64,000 nt of DNA, taken from assembly GCA_910575265.1 (NCBI GenBank), contig CAJTEA010000001.1:186001-250000 (forward strand). The letters are read 5' to 3'. Source of the DNA: Oscillospiraceae bacterium (GTDB lineage: Bacteria; Bacillota; Clostridia; Oscillospirales; Oscillospiraceae). Under the pieces are notes generated by a model. That model did no database searches and was not told the origin of the DNA. It saw nothing but the letters and a program-made list of their open reading frames with translations. This document shows positions 18,855 through 27,200 of this stretch, piece by piece. How positions within the stretch are numbered: position 1 is the stretch's first letter; every line of letters begins with the position of its first letter. A program made the position numbers and the translations under genes.

Positions 18855-18872
18855 GGTTAGTAAGATCTAACC
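18855..18872. promoter_or_regulatory. Palindromic operator candidate 2
   Basis: GGTTAG-TAAGAT-CTAACC is a perfect 6-bp inverted repeat just upstream of the feoA ribosome binding site. Its TTAG-N6-CTAA core resembles DtxR/IdeR boxes of other bacteria. Confidence 0.65.
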
Positions 18873-18887
18873 GAAAGGAGGAACCCT

Positions 18888-19100
18888 ATGATGCCGCTGA
18901 CAATGGCGAAAGCGGGAGAGACGGTCACCATCCGCAAGGTCACGGGAAGGGACGAGGTTCGTCAGCATCTGGCTGAGCTGGGTTTTGTGGTGGACAGCGA
19001 CATAACGGTGGTCAACCAGATTTCGGGAAACCTGATTGTCCAGGTGAAGGACAGCCGGGTAGCCCTGGATCAGGGTATGGCGAACCGTATCATGGTGTAA
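18888..19100 (+). CDS. feoA: FeoA-family protein (first copy)
   Basis: A 70-residue SH3-like protein that assists FeoB in Fe(II) uptake. The fold is evident from GETVTIRKVTGRDEVRQHLA-ELGF and the closing hydrophobic strand. AAAGGAGGAACCCT precedes ATG-ATG. It is followed after 13 bp by a second, different FeoA. Confidence 0.9.
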   Translation: MMPLTMAKAGETVTIRKVTGRDEVRQHLAELGFVVDSDITVVNQISGNLIVQVKDSRVALDQGMANRIMV

Positions 19101-19113
19101 AGGAGAGAACAGT

Positions 19114-19335
19114 ATGAAAACACTGAAAGACGTGAAGGTGGGACAGACCGCGACAGTGACCCGGCTCCACGGTGAAGGCCCGGTGAAGCGCCGCATTATG
19201 GATATGGGTATCACAAAGGGCGTGGAAATTTTTGTCCGCAAGGTGGCGCCGCTGGGCGACCCCATGGAGCTCAATGTCCGGGGCTATGAGCTGTCCGTCC
19301 GTAAGGGCGACGCGGAGATGATTGAGGTACAGTGA
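19114..19335 (+). CDS. feoA: FeoA-family protein (second copy)
   Basis: 73 residues, SH3-like. VKVGQTATVTRLHGEGPVKR, then IMDMGITKG and the PLGDPMELNVRGYELSVRK segment are the FeoA hallmark. This is the more canonical of the two. AAAGGAGAGAACAGT precedes the ATG. Confidence 0.92.
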   Translation: MKTLKDVKVGQTATVTRLHGEGPVKRRIMDMGITKGVEIFVRKVAPLGDPMELNVRGYELSVRKGDAEMIEVQ

Positions 19336-19399
19336 TATCCATTTCATGTTGAAAAAGAATTTGGGAAAACTGTGTTTTTCCTCTTTTTAGCCTGATGGG

Positions 19400-19413
19400 T
19401 TAGAAGTGACTAA
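19400..19413. promoter_or_regulatory. Third TTAG-N6-CTAA site before feoB
   Basis: TTAG at 19400-19403 and CTAA at 19410-19413 with a 6-bp spacer repeat the core of operator candidate 2. It is in the 98-bp feoA-feoB gap, so feoB may have a second control point. Confidence 0.5.
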
Positions 19414-19433
19414 TTGAAAGGAGAGAAGCGGCG

Positions 19434-21818
19434 ATGAGTATTAAAATTGCTCTGGCGGGCAACCCGAACTGCGGCAAGACCACTTTGTTTAACGCGTTGA
19501 CCGGGTCCAGCCAGTATGTGGGCAACTGGCCCGGTGTCACGGTGGAAAAAAAGGAGGGCAAGCTGAAGGGCGACCGGGATGTGATGATCCAGGACCTGCC
19601 CGGTATTTATTCCCTGTCCCCCTACACACTGGAAGAGGTCGTGGCCCGGAACTATCTGGTGAAGGAACAGCCTGACGCCATCCTGAATATTGTGGATGGC
19701 ACCAACATTGAGCGCAACCTGTACTTAACCACACAGCTGATTGAGCTGGGTCTGCCTGTGGTAGTGGCGGTTAACATGATCGACCTGGTGCGGAAGAATG
19801 GCGACCAGATTGATCTGAAAAAGCTGGGCGACGCCCTGGGATGCCAAGTGGTAGAGATGTCCGCCCTGAAAAACGAGGGCGGTCTGGAAGCCGCCCAAGC
19901 GGCGGTGGAGCTGGCGCGGAAGAACCAGCGGAAGGAACTGCCCCATGTCTTTACCGGCAGTGTGGAACATGCCGTCGCTCACATTGAGGAGTCCGTTGAG
20001 GGCAAGGTAGACGCCCGCTATCTGCGGTGGTACGCCATCAAGATCTTCGAGCGGGATGAGAAGGTGCTGGAGGAGCTGGCCCTGAACGAGGAACTGAAAG
20101 CCCACCTGGCCCAGCATATCACGGACTGCGAGAATGAGCTGGAGGACGACGCGGAGAGCATCATCACCAACCAGCGCTACGCTTACATCAGCGGTGTAGT
20201 CAATAAGTCGGTCAAGAAGAAGGCGGCAAAGCACAGCATGTCCGCCTCCGACAAAATTGACCAGATTGTGACCAACCGGATCCTGGCCCTGCCCATCTTT
20301 GTGGTGGCCATGTTCCTGGTCTATGCCATTGCCATGGGCGGCTGGGCGGTTTCCATCGGTACCGCCCTCACCGACTGGGCCAACGACGGCCTGTTCGGCG
20401 ACGGCTGGCTGGTTCCCTTCGTCTCCGACGCGGACGGCTGGGATGAGGCCCTGGGCGAATTTGAGGACGCCGGGACGATCATCGAGGCCTATGAGGCCGG
20501 CGATACCGAGGCCTACTTCTACGACGACGAGAGCGGCGACACCGAAGTGGTTGAGCTGAACGAGGAGGTTTACAACGAGGCTCTGGCTGTAGAGGAACCT
20601 GACCCCTCTGACTACGGCACCTGGGTGCCCGGCATCCCCGCCATCATTGGCGGCTGGCTGGAGGCCGCGAACTGCGGTGAGGTACTCACCGGCCTGATTC
20701 TGGACGGCATTGTGGGCGGCGTAGGCGCTGTGCTGGGCTTTGTGCCCCAGATGCTGGTGCTGTTCCTGCTGCTGGCCATTCTGGAGGACATCGGCTATAT
20801 GGCCCGTGTCGCCTTCATTATGGACCGGATTTTCCGCCGCTTTGGTCTGTCCGGCAAGTCCTTCATCCCCATGCTGGTGGCCACCGGCTGCGGCATTCCC
20901 GGCATCATGGCCTCCCGCACCATCGAGCAGGACCGTGACCGGAAGATGACTATCATGACCACCACCTTTATGCCCTGCGGCGCCAAGCTGCCCATTATCT
21001 CCCTGTTTGCCGGGGCGCTGTTTGGACACTCCGTCTGGGTGACCACCTCGGCCTACTTCATCGGCATCGGCTCGGTGATTGTATCTGGCATCATGCTCAA
21101 AAAGCTGAAGGCCTTCGCCGGTGAGCCCGCCCCCTTTGTCATGGAGCTGCCCGCCTACCACACCCCCTCCGCCGGGAACGTCCTGCGGGCCACCTGGGAG
21201 CGGGGCTGGTCCTTCATCAAGCGGGCTGGTACTGTGATCCTGCTGTCCACCATCATTCTCTGGTTCCTGAACAACTTTGGCTTCACGGCGGACGGTTTGG
21301 GCATGGTGGAGGACACAGACGCTTCCATCCTCGCTGGCATCGGCGGCGCGATCTGCTGGATCTTCACCCCCCTGGGCTTTGGCAACTGGCAGGCCACCGT
21401 GGCTACCATTACCGGCCTGATCGCCAAGGAGGAGGTCCCGGCTACCATGGGCGTTCTGTATCCAGGCAACCTGACGGTGGAGGTCGGCACCCTGTTCACC
21501 GGTCTGACCGCCTATTCCTTCATGATCTTTAACCTCCTGTGCGCTCCCTGTTTCGCCGCTATGGGCGCGATCAAGCGGGAGATGAACAACGCCAGGTGGA
21601 CCTTTGCCGCCATCGGCTATATGTGCCTGTGGGCCTATGTGCTGGCGCTGATCGTCTATCAGATCGGCGGCGTGATTCTGGGCGAGGTTTCCTTTGGCAT
21701 TGGCACCATCGTGGCCGTGGCCCTGGTAGCCGGAATTATCTATATGCTGGTCCGTAAGGGCTATCAGGGGGAAGAGCGCTCCCGCCTGACCTCCATGTCC
21801 GCCGCCGCGGCGAAGTAA
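19434..21818 (+). CDS. feoB: Ferrous iron transporter FeoB
   Basis: A 794-residue Fe(II) permease. The N-terminal G domain has GNPNCGKTTLFN (residues 9-20), WPGVTVEKKEG, DLPGIYSLSPYTLEE and NMIDL. After a helical spacer come the membrane gate repeats, with GCGIPGIMASRT and CAPCFAAMGAIKRE. A strongly acidic extracytoplasmic insertion (about residues 320-400, many Asp/Glu/Tyr) lies between the first membrane helix and the core and is not part of the common FeoB layout. The gene follows two feoA genes and precedes a small Cys-rich protein; probable iron control is by the DtxR-type protein. Confidence 0.97.
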   Translation: MSIKIALAGNPNCGKTTLFNALTGSSQYVGNWPGVTVEKKEGKLKGDRDVMIQDLPGIYSLSPYTLEEVVARNYLVKEQPDAILNIVDGTNIERNLYLTTQLIELGLPVVVAVNMIDLVRKNGDQIDLKKLGDALGCQVVEMSALKNEGGLEAAQAAVELARKNQRKELPHVFTGSVEHAVAHIEESVEGKVDARYLRWYAIKIFERDEKVLEELALNEELKAHLAQHITDCENELEDDAESIITNQRYAYISGVVNKSVKKKAAKHSMSASDKIDQIVTNRILALPIFVVAMFLVYAIAMGGWAVSIGTALTDWANDGLFGDGWLVPFVSDADGWDEALGEFEDAGTIIEAYEAGDTEAYFYDDESGDTEVVELNEEVYNEALAVEEPDPSDYGTWVPGIPAIIGGWLEAANCGEVLTGLILDGIVGGVGAVLGFVPQMLVLFLLLAILEDIGYMARVAFIMDRIFRRFGLSGKSFIPMLVATGCGIPGIMASRTIEQDRDRKMTIMTTTFMPCGAKLPIISLFAGALFGHSVWVTTSAYFIGIGSVIVSGIMLKKLKAFAGEPAPFVMELPAYHTPSAGNVLRATWERGWSFIKRAGTVILLSTIILWFLNNFGFTADGLGMVEDTDASILAGIGGAICWIFTPLGFGNWQATVATITGLIAKEEVPATMGVLYPGNLTVEVGTLFTGLTAYSFMIFNLLCAPCFAAMGAIKREMNNARWTFAAIGYMCLWAYVLALIVYQIGGVILGEVSFGIGTIVAVALVAGIIYMLVRKGYQGEERSRLTSMSAAAAK

Positions 21819-21842
21819 GGATTCCTGGAAAGGAGATATGGC

Positions 21843-21980
21843 ATGACTTTTGGAGAAATTATAGTTGTGCTGGTTCTGGCCGGTTTGGTCGGGCTGGCGG
21901 TCCGCTCCTTGTGGAAGAGCCACAAGTCTGGCGGAGCTTGTAACGGTGATTGCAGCCGATGCGGCAGCTGTCATAAATAG
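21843..21980 (+). CDS. FeoB-associated Cys-rich membrane protein
   Basis: A 45-residue gene: ATG at 21843, TAG at 21978-21980, with AAAGGAGATATGGC upstream. One membrane helix (IIVVLVLAGLVGLAVRSLW) is followed by a cytosolic tail with four cysteines (ACNGDCSRCGSC). This composition and the position after feoB match the small FeoB-associated proteins known in Firmicutes, thought to help iron transfer. Confidence 0.88.
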   Translation: MTFGEIIVVLVLAGLVGLAVRSLWKSHKSGGACNGDCSRCGSCHK

Positions 21981-21991
21981 GCCATAGAGAG

Positions 21992-22026
21992 CCGGCCCCC
22001 TGTTTGGGGGCCGGTTTCCCTTTTTC
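21992..22026 (+). terminator. Terminator of the feo operon
   Basis: A 9-bp stem CCGGCCCCC / GGGGGCCGG with a TGTTT loop, followed by TTTCCCTTTTT. Confidence 0.85.
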
Positions 22027-22076
22027 AAAAGATTTTCCGGGAAATGAAAGAGAGGGTGAAAAGTGGGAAAAATAAA

Positions 22077-22106
22077 TTGACAAAAGGGAAAATGTACAGT
22101 TATAAT
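22077..22106 (+). promoter_or_regulatory. Promoter of the Na/Pi transporter gene
   Basis: TTGACA at 22077-22082 and TATAAT at 22101-22106, spacer 18 bp, 60 bp before the start codon. Confidence 0.8.
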
Positions 22107-22165
22107 TTAAAATGGGTTTTTTTAAGGAAAAGTATAGACAGAAGAAATGACGAAAGGAAAAAATT

Positions 22166-23806
22166 ATGCTTTTAGAACTTCTGGGTGTATTCGGTGGCCT
22201 GGCCCTCTTTCTGCATGGAATGCAGATGATGAGCTCCGGCCTGGAGGCCGCGGCCGGAAGCCGGATGAAAACTATCCTGGAGCGGCTGACCGCCAACCGC
22301 TTTATGGGAGTGCTGGTGGGCGCGCTGATTACCGCCGCGGTCCAGTCCTCCTCCGCCACCACCGTCATGGTGGTGGGCTTTGTCAACGCCGGAATGATGA
22401 CCCTGAATCAGGCGGTGTGGCTGATAATGGGAGCCAATGTGGGCACCACCATCACCGGCCTGCTCATCGCGCTGGATATCGGCGCGCTGGCCCCGATAAT
22501 CGCCTTTGCCGGTGTGTTTCTGATGGTCTTTGTGAAAGAGGCGAAGTTACAGCATATCGGCCAGATTTTGGCCGGACTTGGCATTCTCTTTCTCGGTATG
22601 GACGCCATGAGCGCCGCCATGGCCCCCTTGCGGGAATTTCCCATATTTATCCGCCTGATGTCCACCTTGTCCAATCCGCTTCTGGGCATTCTCTTCGGCG
22701 CGCTGTTTACCGCCCTGATTCAGTCCTCCTCCGCCTCTGTGGGCATCCTGCAAACCCTGGCGGCCAGCGGTGTGATTCAGTTTTCCGGGGCGGTCTTTGT
22801 ACTGTTCGGGCAGAATATCGGCACCTGTATTACCGCTGTGCTGGCCTCACTGGGCGCCAGCCGCGGCGCCAAACGGGCCACCTGCATCCATCTGTTATTC
22901 AACGTGATCGGCACCGTGCTGTTTACTATAGCGGTAATGGTGTTCCCAATCACCGGGCTGATTGAGGTGATGGTGCCCGGTCCCAAGGCGGAGATTGCCA
23001 CTATGCATGTGGTGTTCAATCTGACCACTACCCTGCTGCTTCTGCCGTTGGGAGGTTATCTGGCCAAGCTGGCCACCTATATCCTGCCTGACCGGGAGGA
23101 GGCCCAGGCTGATTCGGAGATGTACCTGGCCTACCTGACCCCGGTCACAGCCGGAGGCAAGGACGGTGGCCTGGGTGTGTCCGCCATTGTGGTGGATCAG
23201 CTGCGCAGTGAGCTGCGCCGTATGCTGGAAATGGCCCGACAGAATGTAGACGCCAGCTTTAAAGCGGTGCTGGACCGGGACACCGCCCCCCTGAGCCGAG
23301 TGGAGCAACGGGAGGAGTATATCGACTTTTTGAACCGGGAAATCTCCCGTTATGTGTCCCGAATGATTGCCATTGAGACCAACGAGGAGGGCTCCAAAAC
23401 GGTAAGCAGCTTCTTTGCCATCTCAGGCAACATCGAGCGCATTGGTGATCACGCGGATAATCTGGCCGGATACACCAGACTGCTGGCGGAGCGAAAAATA
23501 TCCTTCTCTCCAGCCGCCCAGGAGGAGGTCGGGCAAATGCGGGACCTGTCTCTGCGGGCGATATCCGCTCTGCTGTCCAGCGAGGCCGGTGAGGCGGAAT
23601 GGCTGTCCCGTGTGGCCCAGATGGAGCAGCGCTTCGATGATATGACCGCCGACTTCCGCCGAAAGCAGCTGAAACGGATGCGGGAGAGCGTTTGCTCGGA
23701 TGAGGCCTGTATCTTATTTTCCGAACTGCTGACCGACTTTGAACGCATTGGAGACCACGTCCTCAATATTGCGGAGGAGCTGACAAAGGCGCGGACCGCG
23801 TTGTGA
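22166..23806 (+). CDS. Na+/phosphate cotransporter family protein with PhoU-like tail
   Basis: A 546-residue membrane protein. The two inverted-repeat cores QSSSATTVMVVGFVNAGMM and IQSSSASVGILQTLAASGVI are the NptA/YjbB signatures. The last 220 residues are helical and PhoU-like, with FAISGNIERIGDHADNLAGY and FERIGDHVLNIAEEL (metal-binding ExxxD type). It probably moves phosphate with sodium, and the PhoU part may regulate it. It is a single-gene unit flanked by its own promoter and terminator. Confidence 0.93.
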   Translation: MLLELLGVFGGLALFLHGMQMMSSGLEAAAGSRMKTILERLTANRFMGVLVGALITAAVQSSSATTVMVVGFVNAGMMTLNQAVWLIMGANVGTTITGLLIALDIGALAPIIAFAGVFLMVFVKEAKLQHIGQILAGLGILFLGMDAMSAAMAPLREFPIFIRLMSTLSNPLLGILFGALFTALIQSSSASVGILQTLAASGVIQFSGAVFVLFGQNIGTCITAVLASLGASRGAKRATCIHLLFNVIGTVLFTIAVMVFPITGLIEVMVPGPKAEIATMHVVFNLTTTLLLLPLGGYLAKLATYILPDREEAQADSEMYLAYLTPVTAGGKDGGLGVSAIVVDQLRSELRRMLEMARQNVDASFKAVLDRDTAPLSRVEQREEYIDFLNREISRYVSRMIAIETNEEGSKTVSSFFAISGNIERIGDHADNLAGYTRLLAERKISFSPAAQEEVGQMRDLSLRAISALLSSEAGEAEWLSRVAQMEQRFDDMTADFRRKQLKRMRESVCSDEACILFSELLTDFERIGDHVLNIAEELTKARTAL

Positions 23807-23826
23807 TTTGAGCTTCGTATTTTCGG

Positions 23827-23866
23827 AAGGGCCCGCCCAATTGAGGCGGGCCCTTTGCGTTTTTTC
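23827..23866 (+). terminator. Terminator after the Na/Pi gene
   Basis: An 11-bp stem (AAGGGCCCGCC with GGCGGGCCCTT) followed by TGCGTTTTTT. Confidence 0.88.
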
Positions 23867-24277
23867 GTTTCCGCTCTCCCGTCTACCAAATGTCTACCAA
23901 AAAATCCCCCAACCCCTTGCGCCGCGAGAGGTTGAGGGATTTCCATTTTTTAGGACGTCTACCGAATGTCTACCAGGTTTACTTTTTTACATCAAAAAGC
24001 GCTGTTTTGCGGGATTTTCACTGGCTTGCCGCAACTTTTTCACCCTCTGTAAGGGGCGTGACACGGGCGTGGCAGGTAAAAAATGTTGAAAAACCTCGAA
24101 AAATTTGGCTGAAACGGAGAAAACTGTTTCGAAAAAGTTAAATCTTCAAGGTCTGCCAAATCGAAGCGGAGTTCAGGTTTCAGCCAAAAACGGCCCCTCT
24201 CAGGCCGGAACCGCCCCGGATGGGGCTAAAATCAAGGGTCCGGCAGGACCCGAAAAATCAAAAGGAGGAATATCCGA
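23867..24277. other. Gene-free stretch before the SLH gene
   Basis: No coding sequence is supported. The left part contains a hairpin flanked by two direct repeats (listed separately). The right part is A-rich in places and ends with AAAAGGAGGAATATCCG before the SLH gene. I could not identify a convincing promoter for that gene. Confidence 0.6.
23881..23975. repeat. Two 19-bp direct repeats flanking a hairpin
   Basis: GTCTACCAAATGTCTACCA (23881-23899) and GTCTACCGAATGTCTACCA (23957-23975) differ at one base; each holds TCTACC twice, 11 bp apart. Between them is a 13-bp stem with one mismatch (23902-23914 with 23930-23942). The design recalls the arm or core sites of tyrosine recombinases or a small excised element, but no integrase gene is nearby. 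Confidence 0.7.
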
Positions 24278-27200
24278 ATGAGAAACCTGAAGCGGGCTCT
24301 CAGCCTGACCCTGGCTTCTGTCATGCTGCTTGGCATGATGGTTGTGGGCTCCAGCGCCGCGAGCTACCCCGACGTTGACGACAACGACAACGTCGAGGCC
24401 ATTGAGGTTCTGCAGGCCGTGCAGGTCATGCGGGGCGACGACAAGGGCAACTTTAACCCTGACAGTCCCGTGACCCGGTCGGAGATGGCCGTTATTATGG
24501 CCCTTCTGCTGAACCTGGACTACCAGTACTATGAGGCTACCTGTCCCTTTAACGACGTACCCAGCTGGGCCCGGCCCTATGTTGGCGCGTGCTACGCCAA
24601 CAAGATCGTGTCCGGCTACGACGCCAACACCTACGGCTCCAACGACGGCGTGACTCCCGTCCAGGCGGCCAGCATGATGATGCGCGCCCTGGGCTACTTC
24701 AAGTACGACGTGGACTATTCCGATGGCTTTGAGACCGCTACGGTCCGCCAGGGCACCAGCATCGGCATCTTCGACGGCGTGGGTTCCAGCGCGAATGTCG
24801 CCATGACCCGCAACCAGGTGGCCCGGATGGCTCTGAACGCCCTGCAGTGCGGCATGGTGGAGCCTGACGGCAACAGCCTGAGCATCACCACGCCCGACGG
24901 CTTCACTGTCGCTCAGGGCCGGACTAACTATGTCTATGTGATTGGCAGAGACAATCGTGTGGCTACCGCCATCAACGATAAGACCGCCAGCTCCGGCACC
25001 GGCAACAGCGGCCTGAACGGCTATATCCTGGACCTGGGCGAGCAGTTGTATAACGGTGACCTGCGCAAGACCAGTGTCAACGACGGCTTTGGCGCTCCCG
25101 CCACCCGCTGGGCTTATAAGAACGCCGAGGTGGGCACCTACGCTGACGAGGCGGACTACACGCTGGAGGGCACTGTGAAGAGCAGCGCCATGTACTCCAC
25201 CGTGGGCAAGGCTGTTGCCGAGGATTACCGCTGGGTCGTCAAGATGGACGGCCAGACGACTAATCTGAACGATGCCACCAAGCCTCTCTTTGGCAAGGAC
25301 GAAGTGAAGAAGAACAACAGCGATGACCTGGCCGGCACCGGACGGGGCACCACCACCTACATCTATCTGGACAACACCGCCGGCGGCACCGGAAACAACG
25401 CCTACGCCGGCACCGCCACCGTGTGCGTCCTGAACACCTACGCCGCTGAGGTCACCAAGGTGGCCGACGGCAAGATCACCCTGGACGATCAGGACGGCAA
25501 GCGTCTGGACTTCAAGACCGCCGGCTATGCCGAGGACGACGTGGTTCTGTACAATAAGTACAAGGACGGCTCTGACTGGGTTGTGGGCCGGGTGATCGGC
25601 GAGGCCGAGCGGGTTGAGGGCGAGGCCAATTCTGTCCGCGACGGCAAGTATGTCGTGATCGGCGAGACCACCTACAACTACAGCGCCAAGTTCGATGACG
25701 ACTTCATTCCCGTCAGCTCCGCCGGCGCCGAGGTGGCCATCTATCTGGACCGCCAGGGCAACATCATCTACCTGGGCGAGGTTGCCGAGAATCAGGATTA
25801 CGCTCTGGTCCTGAGCGTAGGCTGGGCCAGCAACAAGTACGACGCCAGCGTTTCTGAGTTCGGCGCCAAGCTGATGCTCAGCGACGGCACCACCCTCAAT
25901 GTGGACCTGGACAAGGACTTCACCGACCCGATCGCCTATCCTTCCCAGAAGGCCAGGGCCGCCGAGGAGGAAGAGACCCCCCTGGACCGGGTGTGGAACG
26001 CTCTGGTTGGGCGCGCTGTCGCCTACACCAAGGAGAGCGGCGGCACCTACAAGCTGGAGACCGAGGGCCGGAACGGCAGCCAGTATCTGGTCAATGGCAT
26101 CTATGGCACTGGCGACATCATTGAGAACGGCCGCTCCAGCATCATCGTGGGTGTTGATGACGCCGGGAAGAACATCTACGCTTACACTAACAGCAATACG
26201 GTCTTCGTGCTCAACGACAAGACCGACAGCGACACCACCTACACCGCTTACACCGGCTATGAGAATGTTCCCGATGTGGGCGTCCTCAGCAAGGACGACG
26301 GGGGCACTTTGGTTTCCGCTTATGTGGACTCCAAGGGCATCGTGAAGGTCGTGTTCGTCACGAACGGCGATATCAAGGGCACCGATGACGTGGTATTCGT
26401 GGTGGGCGACCCCGGCGCCAAGGAGAACCGTGACAAAAACGGCGACCGCTACTATGTTTACAAGGCCATCGTGGATGGCGAGGCCACCGAGATCAAGGTG
26501 AAGAAGAACAGCAGCGCCGACGACGCAGTCAAGGATCTGGAGAAGGACGTGATCGGCGTCTACTCCCGGATCACCAAGGACAGCGACGGCTATGTCACCA
26601 AGCTGGTTCTGGGCACGAATATTGATGTGAGCCGCTACAACGGCACCCAGAGGCTGAACGGAAGCGTGTACGGCTTCGGCTATAACACGGAGAACAAGAG
26701 CTACTCCTACCACATCGGCCCCAGCAGCGACACCGTGATCGGCTACCTGGACGGCAGCGCTCTGACCGTTGAGGGCAACCTCCAGAATGACCCCAACGAT
26801 CCCGCTATCGTGGTTACCAAGGAAGGCAAGCTGCTCGGCGTGTTCGTCAAGAAGCTGGCCGACGACGCTGTGGACCCCAACGCTCCTGTGACCATCACGG
26901 TTGAGAAGGGCGAGGGCGTCAAGACTGTGACCCTGAGCGGCACCACCATCAAGAAGGGCGAGACCGTCACCGTGACCGTCGAGCTGGAGACCGGCTACAA
27001 GGACGCCAAGGTCGAGGTCACCAACGCCACCTACGCCGACGGCAAGATCACCAATCCCACCGGCGCTGTTACCGTGAAGGTTTCCGCTACGAAGGATGAG
27101 GATTCCAAGATTGAGCTGAACGTCAAGCTGCACGCCGACGACGTGACCGCTGGCGTTGAGATCGCCGAGTCCCACATCATCACCGCCTCCGATGATGTTA

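Noticed and set aside
19725-22028. 767-residue minus-strand frame over feoB
   Set aside because: Shadow of feoB; no start signals and no recognisable domain.
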